Source: Flavobacterium inviolabile
Lineage (GTDB): Bacteria; Bacteroidota; Bacteroidia; Flavobacteriales; Flavobacteriaceae
Length of the DNA stretch: 64,000 nucleotides
Assembly: GCF_013389455.1 (NCBI RefSeq)
Contig: NZ_CP058278.1
Coordinates: forward strand, 1,240,001-1,304,000
Direction: 5' to 3'
Positions 24,165-32,986 of the stretch are shown here, one piece after another (positions within the stretch are counted from its first letter, which is position 1; the number at the start of each line of letters is the position of its first letter). The notes under the pieces were generated by a model. It searched no databases, was not told the origin of the DNA, and was given only the letters and a program-made list of their open reading frames with translations. Position numbers and translations under genes: made by a program.

Positions 24165-26837
24165 TTAAAACTGTTGTCCAATGATAAAGTGCGTTTCCCA
24201 TCCATTTTTCTGTGTTTGTCCCGGAAGGGCGTCAAAACCATAACCGAAATCAATACCCAATAATCCGAATGCCGGCATAAATACTCTTAATCCAAATCCT
24301 GCAGAACGTTTCAGGTCAAAAGGATTGTAGGATTTGAAAGAGTCAAACGATGCTCCTGCTTCTAAGAAGGAAAGGGCATAAATTGACGCTGACGGATTCA
24401 TTGTAATCGGGTAACGCAATTCTAATGAAAATTTATTATAAATCGTTCCTCCGGATTGTTGCCCTTTTTGAGGACCTTCCTGGATGATTGGCGTTAAGGA
24501 CTGGTTAGGATATCCTCTTAACTGGATAACCTCACGACCGTCCATAGAAAAATTCGCCAGACCGTCACCTCCTAAATAGAAACGTTCGAAAGGAACTAAA
24601 CCTCTATTTTGGTTGTACGCACCAAGGAATCCAAATTCACCTAAAGAACGAAGTACTAATTTATTATAAATTGTGGTATACCAGTCTGCTTTGAACTTCA
24701 CTTTATAGTATTCCAGCCAATTAAATTTCTTTTGATCCACTAACGACTGATCGGCAGCAGCATCCTGGTAATTGGTAACCGCATCACCATTGGAATTGAT
24801 ATAGGCGCCTGCAGGAACATAATTTCCGGTAGTAGAGTTGGTATAACCTGCACCGTTATTTTTTAGTTTATAAGCCTGCTGATTTCCTAAATCGCCATAG
24901 TCAACCCCGTTAAAAAGGGAATAAGGTAAGGTAAATTTTCCAGAAATACTAAATTCTGAACCATAAGTTGGATAAACCGGGTTGAAACCTTTACTGTTAC
25001 GAGTCAATCCAATGGTATAGGTTAAGTTTTTAGAGGAACCGTTACCGAATGTAAATAATCCTGTGTTATAGTTGTTTAAGTCATAATACTGGAAACTTAA
25101 AACGTGTGATAACTGGAAGTAATCATCCGGAACATTCAATCTTTTTGCTAAACCTACCGATAAGGTTGTAATGTTGAAACTCTGGTTTCTGGTTACATCT
25201 CTTGTCTGGTAGTTGTACAGGAATTGTTTACTGTGTGAAATGGAAGTGGAGAAACTCACCGGTTTCTTACCACCAAGCCATGGCTCCTGGAATGAAATAC
25301 TATAGGTCTGGAAATAGCTGCTTCCCTGTAAACGAAGCGACATTTTCTGACCGTCTCCCATCGGAAGCGGTTTGTAGGCATCCCTGTTAAATATATTTTT
25401 AATGGAGAAGTTATTGAACGATAAACCAAGTGTTCCGATGAATCCGCCACCACCGTAACCACCTTGCAGCTCTACCTGGCTGGAACCTTTTTCTACAACG
25501 GTCCACTCCACGTCAACACTACCGGAAGCAGGGTCGGCATTTTTAACCTCCGGATGGATAGCCTCCGGATCGAAAAACTGTAACGCTCCTAAGTCACGGA
25601 TCGTTCTGATTACGTCCTGTTTGTTCCATTTTTGCCCCGGACGGGTTCTTAACTCACGGTAAATAACATAATCGTTAGTCTTGTCGTTTCCTTTAATGGT
25701 AACGTTGTTAAAGTAGGCGATAGGACCTTCTACGATTCGGATTTCGAAATCAATAGTGTCGTTAGCCGTTCTAACCTCAACCGGGTTAATATTGGAGAAT
25801 AAATAACCGTTGTTCTGGTATAGGTTTGTTAAATCTTCTGCATCAGGACTTTTCTTGTTAGCGATTCGTTCCTGTAATTCTTTTCCGTTGTAAATATCAC
25901 CTTTGTTGATTCCCAGTACACGGTTTAGGTCACGATCCGTATATACCGTGTTTCCTAAGAAACGGATATCTCCAAAGTAGTATTTTTTACCTTCTTCGAC
26001 ATTGAATTTAATGGCAACGGTATTTTTTTCTTTGTTGTAAGTAACAGTGTCCGAAGTAATACGGGCATCACGGTATCCTTTCTCTTTGTATTTCTCAACA
26101 ACAGAAACTAAATCTTCTTTATACTTGTCTTTGATGTATTTCGAGGTTTTGAAAAGACGCATCGGGTTAAAAGGATTTTTCACTTTGGTGTTACTCATTG
26201 CCTTTTTAATCGCGGAAGTTTTCATCATGGAGTTTCCGGTAATTTCAATATCCGAAACCTTCACTTTTTTACCTCTGTCAACAAGGATAACCATATTCAC
26301 ATTAGCCTCGGTAGAATCTACCGGAATAGTGTTTATGGTTACTTTGGTGTTGAAGTAACCGTCTTTTTTGTATTTGTTTTCGATGTAGTTTCGGGCTGTA
26401 GTGATCAGGTTTTCATTCACTACTTTCCCTTTCTTTAAGTCGTTATCTTTGATAAGCTCTTCACTTTTACCTTTTTTTACACCGGTGATTTTTACGTCCT
26501 GTAATTTTGGTAATTCATGAATGTTTAATTCAATGTAGATGCTGTCGCCTTGTATTTTATTGTAATAGATATTGATATCATTGAAAAGTCCAAGCTTCCA
26601 CAATTTTTTGATGGCATTACTAATCTCTTCTCCGGGAACGCTGATCATTTGTCCTTTTTCCAAACCTGAAAAAGTAACCACAGTTTGCTGATTATAGCTT
26701 ATTTTTCCTGTAACATCAACATCTGCTAAAATATATTGTCTGCCTGTTTCAGGCTCAGTGTGTTCTTGAGCATTTATTTTGGAAATATTTCCTAAAATTA
26801 AAATTGCAAAAAGTAGTTTTATTCCTTTTTGAAGCAT
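24165..26837 (-). CDS. bamA: Outer membrane protein assembly factor BamA
   Basis: BamA inserts beta-barrel proteins into the outer membrane. The 890-residue protein has a signal peptide, five POTRA-like domains (about 30-430) and a 16-strand Omp85 barrel (about 470-890). It ends in aromatic residues (HFIIGQQF), as barrel proteins do. The barrel motif LRGYPNQSL corresponds to the conserved L6 region. I chose the ATG at 26837, which opens a proper signal peptide; an upstream ATG would overlap the uppS gene by 68 bases and bury the signal peptide. Confidence 0.96.
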   Translation of the reverse strand: MLQKGIKLLFAILILGNISKINAQEHTEPETGRQYILADVDVTGKISYNQQTVVTFSGLEKGQMISVPGEEISNAIKKLWKLGLFNDINIYYNKIQGDSIYIELNIHELPKLQDVKITGVKKGKSEELIKDNDLKKGKVVNENLITTARNYIENKYKKDGYFNTKVTINTIPVDSTEANVNMVILVDRGKKVKVSDIEITGNSMMKTSAIKKAMSNTKVKNPFNPMRLFKTSKYIKDKYKEDLVSVVEKYKEKGYRDARITSDTVTYNKEKNTVAIKFNVEEGKKYYFGDIRFLGNTVYTDRDLNRVLGINKGDIYNGKELQERIANKKSPDAEDLTNLYQNNGYLFSNINPVEVRTANDTIDFEIRIVEGPIAYFNNVTIKGNDKTNDYVIYRELRTRPGQKWNKQDVIRTIRDLGALQFFDPEAIHPEVKNADPASGSVDVEWTVVEKGSSQVELQGGYGGGGFIGTLGLSFNNFSIKNIFNRDAYKPLPMGDGQKMSLRLQGSSYFQTYSISFQEPWLGGKKPVSFSTSISHSKQFLYNYQTRDVTRNQSFNITTLSVGLAKRLNVPDDYFQLSHVLSFQYYDLNNYNTGLFTFGNGSSKNLTYTIGLTRNSKGFNPVYPTYGSEFSISGKFTLPYSLFNGVDYGDLGNQQAYKLKNNGAGYTNSTTGNYVPAGAYINSNGDAVTNYQDAAADQSLVDQKKFNWLEYYKVKFKADWYTTIYNKLVLRSLGEFGFLGAYNQNRGLVPFERFYLGGDGLANFSMDGREVIQLRGYPNQSLTPIIQEGPQKGQQSGGTIYNKFSLELRYPITMNPSASIYALSFLEAGASFDSFKSYNPFDLKRSAGFGLRVFMPAFGLLGIDFGYGFDALPGQTQKNGWETHFIIGQQF

Positions 26838-26844
26838 TTGTGAA

Positions 26845-27585
26845 TTATTTAATTTGTTCGCTTGTTTTTCCAAATCTACGTTCTCTTTTTTGATAGCTGA
26901 TAATTGCTTCATATAAATCTTTTTGTCTAAAATCAGGCCATAGTACTTCCGTAAAATAGAACTCGGCGTATGCGATTTGCCATAATAAGAAATTACTTAT
27001 ACGGTGCTCGCCACTGGTTCGTATTACTAAATCTACGTCAGGTAAATTGTGCGTGTAAAGATGCTGATTTATAATTGATTCATCAATATCGCCTGATGAA
27101 ATTATATTATTTTTAACTTTATCGCTAATGTTTTTAATTGCGGCGATTAACTCTTCGCGGGAACCATAGCTCAAAGCCAGTGTTAACGTCATCTGCGTGT
27201 TGTTTTTTGTCTTTTCGATTACCTCGAGAAGTTCTTTTTGCACAGAATCCGGCAGGTGTTGTGTGTTGCCGATACAGTTAAGCTTAATGTTGTTTTTTTG
27301 AAGGGTGGGAAGTTCTGCTTTTAATGACTTGATTAAAAGTTTCATTAAAGTTTCCACTTCAAGTTTAGGACGATTCCAGTTTTCTGTGGAAAAGGCATAA
27401 AGAGTCAGGAATTCAATTCCTAATTTTGCGCAGCATTCAACCGTTTCTCGAACCGATTTTGTACCGTTTTCATGACCAAAAGCACGAAGCATGCCTTTTT
27501 GTTTGGCCCAACGTCCATTACCATCCATAATGATGGCTAAATGTCTGGGAAGGTTGTCTTTATTAATCGTAATTTCTAAATCCAT
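26845..27585 (-). CDS. uppS: Isoprenyl (undecaprenyl diphosphate) transferase
   Basis: This 246-residue cis-prenyltransferase makes the C55 lipid carrier for peptidoglycan and glycan export. The catalytic Asp lies in IMDGNGRWAKQKG (about 18-30), and the C-terminal signature RTSGEHRISNFLLWQ and EVLWPDF is intact. It starts 4 bases after DUF6089, and its stop is 7 bases before the chosen bamA start, so the operon is tightly packed. Confidence 0.96.
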   Translation of the reverse strand: MDLEITINKDNLPRHLAIIMDGNGRWAKQKGMLRAFGHENGTKSVRETVECCAKLGIEFLTLYAFSTENWNRPKLEVETLMKLLIKSLKAELPTLQKNNIKLNCIGNTQHLPDSVQKELLEVIEKTKNNTQMTLTLALSYGSREELIAAIKNISDKVKNNIISSGDIDESIINQHLYTHNLPDVDLVIRTSGEHRISNFLLWQIAYAEFYFTEVLWPDFRQKDLYEAIISYQKRERRFGKTSEQIK

Positions 27586-27589
27586 TTAT

Positions 27590-28273
27590 TTATTCTGCAC
27601 AAAAGCATGGGTTTTGACCAAAAGTATACGTTAAGGTAACTCCGGAAAATACATACCAATCATTACTGTTTAAATTACCAAATTGTAATTTTTTATATTG
27701 ATCATTCCTTGGGTTACTTCCATCTAAATTATCGGTGAAAGTATAACGCGCTCCGACTTCAAATCCAAGAATAAGATTGTCTGTTAATCTTGTTTTTATC
27801 CCGGCAATAATAGGTATAGCCATGGCATTTCTTGAATCGTCTGTTCGGGTTCTACCGTTTATAATATACAATTCATCATATCGGAAAAAACTCACTCCGG
27901 TAGCAATATACGGAGTTGTTAAGGGTCCTGAATTGTGTAAATCAAAATCAAAGAAATTGAATTCAAGGGCTAAAGATAATTCTTTTACAGAATTTTCAAA
28001 GCTATAGCCTCTGTCTTTTCTGCCGGATACTTTGGAATCGGCATCGCTGGAGCTTATTTTTCCCTGAGTATAGGAAATTCTGTAGGCATGTCTGGTGCTT
28101 CGGTTCCATTTGTATAAAATACCAAAACCGAAGTCTTTAGGAGCAATATAGCTTGTTGGTCCCACATCTCCCACATAGTTGGTTCCGCCTAAAAAGACTC
28201 CCAACTCATTAATCTGAGCTTGCGAAGTTGTGGCAGAGAATACCAGTAAAAAAACAATAAGGATTCGACTCAT
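27590..28273 (-). CDS. DUF6089 family outer-membrane beta-barrel protein
   Basis: This 227-residue protein has a signal peptide (about 1-19, TTSQAQ) and alternating hydrophobic/aromatic strands typical of a small eight-stranded barrel. It begins with INELGVFLGGTNYVGDVGPT. Proteins of this family are usually encoded just before uppS and bamA in Bacteroidota, as here. That context suggests a role in envelope assembly, but the function is not established. The C-terminus (NPCFCAE) has two Cys and is not a typical barrel end. Confidence 0.87.
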   Translation of the reverse strand: MSRILIVFLLVFSATTSQAQINELGVFLGGTNYVGDVGPTSYIAPKDFGFGILYKWNRSTRHAYRISYTQGKISSSDADSKVSGRKDRGYSFENSVKELSLALEFNFFDFDLHNSGPLTTPYIATGVSFFRYDELYIINGRTRTDDSRNAMAIPIIAGIKTRLTDNLILGFEVGARYTFTDNLDGSNPRNDQYKKLQFGNLNSNDWYVFSGVTLTYTFGQNPCFCAE

Positions 28274-28290
28274 TTTTCTAAAATAGTGTG

Positions 28291-28298
28291 CAAATATA
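28291..28298 (-). promoter_or_regulatory. Predicted -7 promoter box of the DUF6089-uppS-bamA-ompH operon
   Basis: TATATTTG on the minus strand matches TAnnTTTG, 17 bases before the DUF6089 ATG, in the 153-base gap after nadK. Confidence 0.5.
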
Positions 28299-28426
28299 AT
28301 AATATTGATTTCTAAACCATTTAATTACTCGGATTTTCAATTATTTTTTGATAATCCGTAATCATGCATTAGAACAATAGAACGATTTTATGATGTTTAT
28401 AGTATAATGAGGCGTTATAAAAACCA

Positions 28427-29311
28427 TTAATTTCGTTTGTCTTCTCCCCACAGCAATTTGTTGCGCAGGGTTTTCAGGAAACCTTCTTCCGGGAATTCTA
28501 CCATATTAATGGTAAACGGTGCTTTGCTGATGTGGATTTCCGTTTCGTTGTCTATTGCTTTTGTTCCGGAATCCAGTGAAACCAGAAACTGTGGTTCCCT
28601 GCTGGAAACTTTCAGGCGGATAGCGGTGTCGTCTGATATGATAAGCGGTCTTACATTTAAGTTGTGTGGTGCAATCGGGGTAATGATGATGCATTTTACA
28701 TCCGGGGTAATAACCGGTCCGCCGCAGCTCAGAGAATAACCGGTTGATCCGGTAGGTGTGGAAATGATTAAACCGTCGGCCCAATAGGACGTCAGGTATT
28801 CTCCGTTCAGACAGGTTTCAATCGTGATCATTGAGGTGGTGTCTTTCCGGGATACGGTTATCTCGTTTAAGGCAAAATTCAGGTCGTAAATATTGCACTC
28901 TTCCGGATAGCATTCCAGGCTTAAAAGTGCCCGTTGTGAAATTTTGTAATTGCCTTCAAATAAAAGCGGTAACAGGTTCCCGATGGCATCCTGTTGTACG
29001 TTTGCCAAAAAACCAAGGCGTCCGGCATTGATACCTACAATCGGAATGTTTTTGCTTTTTACAAAAGTTGCGGCTCTCAGCATCGTTCCGTCACCACCAA
29101 TACTGATGAAAAAATCAAAAGTACTGTCCAGCTGGGTGTGGTTGGAAAAGGTAGGGTAGGCTTTATCCAGGATTCCTTTTTCCAATAGAATGGTATGAAA
29201 ATTCGCTTCAAAAACCACCTCTGTTTCGTAGTTTTTAAAAACATCAAATACTTTATTGATAATTTCTTCGGTGTTTTTCTGGTAGTATTGTCCGTAAAGT
29301 GCTAGTTTCAT
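28427..29311 (-). CDS. nadK: NAD kinase
   Basis: NadK phosphorylates NAD to NADP using ATP. The 294-residue protein shows the GGDGTMLRA motif with catalytic Asp (about 73-81), the NEIT segment and the Gly-rich GLIISTPTGSTGYSLS loop (about 178-193). Length is typical. It follows the CBS-domain gene by 23 bases in the same operon. Confidence 0.96.
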   Translation of the reverse strand: MKLALYGQYYQKNTEEIINKVFDVFKNYETEVVFEANFHTILLEKGILDKAYPTFSNHTQLDSTFDFFISIGGDGTMLRAATFVKSKNIPIVGINAGRLGFLANVQQDAIGNLLPLLFEGNYKISQRALLSLECYPEECNIYDLNFALNEITVSRKDTTSMITIETCLNGEYLTSYWADGLIISTPTGSTGYSLSCGGPVITPDVKCIIITPIAPHNLNVRPLIISDDTAIRLKVSSREPQFLVSLDSGTKAIDNETEIHISKAPFTINMVEFPEEGFLKTLRNKLLWGEDKRN

Positions 29312-29334
29312 ACGCTTTATGTTGATTGAAAACG

Positions 29335-29994
29335 TTATATGTTTAAGTATTTGTCCAGATAATCGGAACGGTCTTTTAAATTATTCAGATAGGCATCTTC
29401 CTGATGTTCGGAAACAATTTCATAATTATAACGACGAAATGTCTGTATAATTTCATTAAGGCCTCCAAGGCTTATTTTAATCGTAACCTGCACTTTGTCT
29501 AAATCGGCTTTCGAAATAAAAAGACCCAGGATCCGGGCATTGTTGGTTTCGATGATCTGCGTGATTTCGCTCATGCTGTAATCGGCTGTTCCTTTTTCAA
29601 CAATCAGTATGCCGCCTTCTTCTCTTAAAAAAGGCGTTTCATGGAAGAAACGGATAATGTCGTCCATTTCATAATACCCTAAATAATTGTTGTCTTCATC
29701 CAGAACCGGAACCAGGTTTGCTTCGTTTTTAGCGAAAACTTCCAGTACATCCAGCCATATCGTGTCTTTTCTGACGAAAAAACGTTCAAAGGTATAACGG
29801 AATTCGCCAATTTTCCGGTCGTGGTCTAATAATTCCACATCATGAGCACCAATGCACCCTATGTAGGTGTCGTTTTCAACAACAGGAAAGTGACTGTACG
29901 GGAATTCAAGAAATAAATCCTGAGCCGTCTCAATGGTTTCGTCTATTTTAAGGGGGTTGATTTCTTTAATGATGTAGTCAGCGATTTCAGTCAT
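29335..29994 (-). CDS. CBS domain-containing protein
   Basis: This 219-residue cytoplasmic protein has a pair of CBS domains (about 10-125; FSHFPVV-like and LVPVLDEDNNYLGYYEMDDI segments), which normally bind adenine nucleotides. A C-terminal ACT-like region (about 135-205) follows. I chose the ATG at 29994 because it matches the start expected by alignment with the first CBS strand. The longer frame begins in the pdxJ/CBS intergenic region. Its place directly before nadK suggests nucleotide sensing, which is inference. Confidence 0.88.
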   Translation of the reverse strand: MTEIADYIIKEINPLKIDETIETAQDLFLEFPYSHFPVVENDTYIGCIGAHDVELLDHDRKIGEFRYTFERFFVRKDTIWLDVLEVFAKNEANLVPVLDEDNNYLGYYEMDDIIRFFHETPFLREEGGILIVEKGTADYSMSEITQIIETNNARILGLFISKADLDKVQVTIKISLGGLNEIIQTFRRYNYEIVSEHQEDAYLNNLKDRSDYLDKYLNI

Positions 29995-30062
29995 GATATT
30001 CTTTTCTTTAATCGAATGCAAAATAATCAAAAATTAGGATATTATAGCTTAATTATACTTTG

Positions 30063-30070
30063 TATTTTTG
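30063..30070 (+). promoter_or_regulatory. Predicted -7 promoter box of pdxJ
   Basis: TATTTTTG matches TAnnTTTG and ends 18 bases before the chosen pdxJ ATG. Confidence 0.5.
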
Positions 30071-30088
30071 TGAGAAAATAGTTTGATT

Positions 30089-30802
30089 ATGACAAAACTC
30101 TCTGTAAATATCAATAAAATAGCGACTTTACGCAATTCACGCGGCGGTAATGTGCCGGATTTGATACAAGTAGCAAAAGATATTCAAAAATTCGGAGGAC
30201 AGGGAATCACGATACATCCCCGGCCAGATGAAAGACATATCCGTTACCAGGATGCAAGGGATCTGGTTCCGGTTGTATATACAGAATATAATATTGAAGG
30301 GAATCCGGTGAAGAAGTTTATGGATCTGGTGCTGGAAACAAAACCAACGCAGGTAACTTTAGTACCGGATGCTGATGATGCCCTGACGTCCAATGCCGGT
30401 TGGGACACGCTGAAACACAAAAGCTTTTTACAGGAGATCATTCAGGAATTTAAGCAAAACGGAATCCGTACGTCTGTTTTCGTAGATCCGGTATTGGGAA
30501 TGATTGAAGGAGCGAAAGAAACCGGAGCCGACAGGATCGAGTTGTACACGGAAGCATTTGCCCACGAATATGGTTTGGGGAATAAAAAAGGTATTGAACC
30601 GTATGTGGCTGCGGCAACGCTGGCAAACGAACTGCAGCTTGGTGTTAATGCCGGACACGATCTGAGTCTGGACAATATCAAGTTTTTTAAAGAAAACATT
30701 CCCGGATTGTTAGAGGTTTCCATCGGACATGCCTTAATTTCGGAATCCCTGTATCTGGGATTGGAGAATGTGGTTAATATGTACTTACAAAGAATGAAAT
30801 AA
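30089..30802 (+). CDS. pdxJ: Pyridoxine 5'-phosphate synthase
   Basis: PdxJ condenses 1-deoxy-D-xylulose 5-phosphate with 3-amino-2-oxopropyl phosphate in vitamin B6 synthesis. The 237-residue TIM barrel shows SVNINKIATLRNSRG at the N-terminus, HPRPDERHIRYQD with catalytic His (about 44-56) and a C-terminal phosphate-binding VSIGHALISE. I chose the second ATG (30089) as it gives the family start TKLSVN. The stop TAA shares its last base with the ATG of the following hydrolase gene (TAATG), so they are translationally coupled. Confidence 0.95.
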   Translation: MTKLSVNINKIATLRNSRGGNVPDLIQVAKDIQKFGGQGITIHPRPDERHIRYQDARDLVPVVYTEYNIEGNPVKKFMDLVLETKPTQVTLVPDADDALTSNAGWDTLKHKSFLQEIIQEFKQNGIRTSVFVDPVLGMIEGAKETGADRIELYTEAFAHEYGLGNKKGIEPYVAAATLANELQLGVNAGHDLSLDNIKFFKENIPGLLEVSIGHALISESLYLGLENVVNMYLQRMK

Positions 30803-31569
30803 TGGCATTGTATTCAAGAATAGAAGGAGAAGGGAAACCGCTTTTAATTGTTCACGGTTTTCTGGGAATGTCCGATAACTGGAAATCTCTGGGAACACAG
30901 TTTGCACAGGAAGGCTATCAGGTGCATTTGCTGGATATGCGAAATCATGGAAAGAGTTTTCATTCGGATGTGTTTAGTTATGCTGTTATGGCAGATGATA
31001 TTTATGAATATTGCCGCGAGCACCAGTTAACCAAAATTGATTTGCTGGGACATTCCATGGGCGGGAAAGTGGTTATGCTTTTTGCAACCACACATCCGGA
31101 AATGGTAGACAAGCTTATCGTGGCAGATATCGGTCCCCGGCGGTATGCCCCGCATCACCAGGAAATTTTGGCGGGACTGAATGCGGTTGACTTTACAACG
31201 AAACCAGGCAGAGGCGAAGTGGAAACAATTTTAGGGCAATATATTGACGATCTCGGAACCCGGCAGTTTCTGCTTAAAAATCTGTATTGGAAAGAACCCG
31301 GTCAGCTGGCGTTCCGCTTCAATCTGGATGTTTTTATAAAAAACCAGGAAGTGATCGGAGAGGCACTGCCGCAGGGTAATCATTTTGATCGGCCGGTTCT
31401 TTTTTTAAGAGGCGGGAAATCCGGTTATATTAAGGATGAAGATTTTGAAGGGATCCGTCATCACTTTCCGAAAGCACAGGTAGAAACAATTGAAAATACA
31501 GGACACTGGCTGCATGCCGAAAATCCGGCAGCATTTTTTACAGCAGTAAAATCATTTATAAAAGGTTAA
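30802..31569 (+). CDS. Alpha/beta hydrolase (YbfF-like esterase)
   Basis: This 255-residue cytoplasmic hydrolase has the oxyanion region HGFLGMSDNW (about 19-28), nucleophile elbow GHSMGGK (Ser about 93) and catalytic His in NTGHWLHAENP near the C-terminus. The layout resembles E. coli YbfF-type acyl-CoA or short-ester hydrolases. The substrate is unknown. It overlaps pdxJ by one base. Confidence 0.92.
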   Translation: MALYSRIEGEGKPLLIVHGFLGMSDNWKSLGTQFAQEGYQVHLLDMRNHGKSFHSDVFSYAVMADDIYEYCREHQLTKIDLLGHSMGGKVVMLFATTHPEMVDKLIVADIGPRRYAPHHQEILAGLNAVDFTTKPGRGEVETILGQYIDDLGTRQFLLKNLYWKEPGQLAFRFNLDVFIKNQEVIGEALPQGNHFDRPVLFLRGGKSGYIKDEDFEGIRHHFPKAQVETIENTGHWLHAENPAAFFTAVKSFIKG

Positions 31570-31655
31570 ATTTATAAGGTTCACAATTTAAGCAAAGAAA
31601 TATTATGAGTGCATAATATTTTTCTTAAAAAAATTGTAAAATCCATATTTTGTTA

Positions 31656-31663
31656 TAAATTTG
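31656..31663 (+). promoter_or_regulatory. Predicted promoter of the FadL-like gene
   Basis: TAAATTTG fits the -7 consensus, with TTG at 31634-31636 as a possible -33 element. The predicted leader is about 45 bases. Confidence 0.5.
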
Positions 31664-31714
31664 ATATATTCAAGATTTGAATATAAACAAATAAAACTAA
31701 CACATTTTTAACTT

Positions 31715-32968
31715 ATGAGAAAACTGCTATCTTTAACATTGTTAGCCTTGGCTTCATCGAGTGCATTTGCAGGTGGATATCGTGTGAGTCTTCAAGGTCA
31801 GAAACAATTGGCAATGGGACATACAGGAGTTGCCGTTGTGAATAGTGCAGAGGTAATGTTCTTTAATCCTGCGGGAATGTCATTTTTGAAAGATCGATTC
31901 AATTTGTCCGTTGGCGCTAATATTCTTACTGCAAAAACGAAATTTCAAAATGAGACTTATAACTGGAAAGCTTCAACTACAAATACGGGAACGCCTTTCA
32001 ATGTTTATGCTTCTTATAGAATAACAGACTGGCTTACTGCCGGAGTTGCGGTTTACTCTCCTTACGGAAGTGAAGTAGCCTGGGATAAAGATTGGGAAGG
32101 TGCTCATTTGGTTAATAAAATTGATTTGAAATCAATTTATGTGCAGCCTACAATTTCCTTAAAAGTAAATGAATATTTTAGTGTTGGTGGTGGACCTATT
32201 TATGTAAACGGATCTGTTGAATTTAACAGAAACCTTTTCAGAGGGGATAATATCACAGATGCAAACGGGAACCGCCCGGATGTTACTTTAGATGCTAAAG
32301 GAATATCAGGATGGGGTTATAACGTTGGTTTTATGTTTAATCCAACTAAAAAAATGCGATTAGGGGTGAACTATCGTTCTAAAATCGTAATGGAAGCCAG
32401 AGATGGTGATGCTACCTTTAATGAGATTCCTACTTTTCTGCAGGGAACGCTTTACAATACAAAGTTTAATGCCGATTTACCTTTACCGGCTGAGTTAACC
32501 GCTGGATTGTCTTACCAGGTTACTGATAAATTTTTATTGGCTTTTGATATCAACAGAGCCATGTGGAGCGCTTATAAAGCTTTGGTTGTTGAGTTTGCAA
32601 ACGGAGCACCGACTTCTGTTAATCCGAGAAATTATAAAGATGCGACGACTTACAGAGTGGGAGCACAATATAAAGCCAATGAAAAGTTCACTTTCAGAGC
32701 CGGTTGGTACCATGATGAAAGCCCGGTTCAGGACGGTTATTTTGCACCGGAAACACCAAGAAACAGTTCTATGGGCTATACCGGAGGTTTAACGTACCAG
32801 ATCGGTAAAAAATTCGGTGTTGATGTTTCGTTCCTTTACCTGCATTTTGATGAAGTTAATAACAGCTACGATCATTATACAGAAGGAGCTGATAACAATG
32901 TTAGTTTCGGCGGAACATATAAATCTTCTGTATTTTCACCAGGTTTAGGTATAACATACAGCTTCTAA
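31715..32968 (+). CDS. OmpP1/FadL-family outer membrane transport protein
   Basis: This 417-residue beta-barrel has a signal peptide (about 1-19, SSAFAGG), and the FadL N-terminal hatch pattern follows (GYRVSLQGQKQLAMGHTG and NSAEVMFFNPAGMS). Members pass hydrophobic compounds such as long-chain fatty acids or aromatics across the outer membrane. It ends in SPGLGITYSF with a C-terminal Phe. The lipoprotein gene 18 bases downstream is probably co-transcribed. Confidence 0.94.
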   Translation: MRKLLSLTLLALASSSAFAGGYRVSLQGQKQLAMGHTGVAVVNSAEVMFFNPAGMSFLKDRFNLSVGANILTAKTKFQNETYNWKASTTNTGTPFNVYASYRITDWLTAGVAVYSPYGSEVAWDKDWEGAHLVNKIDLKSIYVQPTISLKVNEYFSVGGGPIYVNGSVEFNRNLFRGDNITDANGNRPDVTLDAKGISGWGYNVGFMFNPTKKMRLGVNYRSKIVMEARDGDATFNEIPTFLQGTLYNTKFNADLPLPAELTAGLSYQVTDKFLLAFDINRAMWSAYKALVVEFANGAPTSVNPRNYKDATTYRVGAQYKANEKFTFRAGWYHDESPVQDGYFAPETPRNSSMGYTGGLTYQIGKKFGVDVSFLYLHFDEVNNSYDHYTEGADNNVSFGGTYKSSVFSPGLGITYSF

Positions 32969-32986
32969 CTTTTTAATAGGATAAAA

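Noticed and set aside
26838..26912. Upstream start for bamA giving 25 extra residues
   Set aside because: It would overlap uppS and place a charged segment before an otherwise perfect signal peptide.
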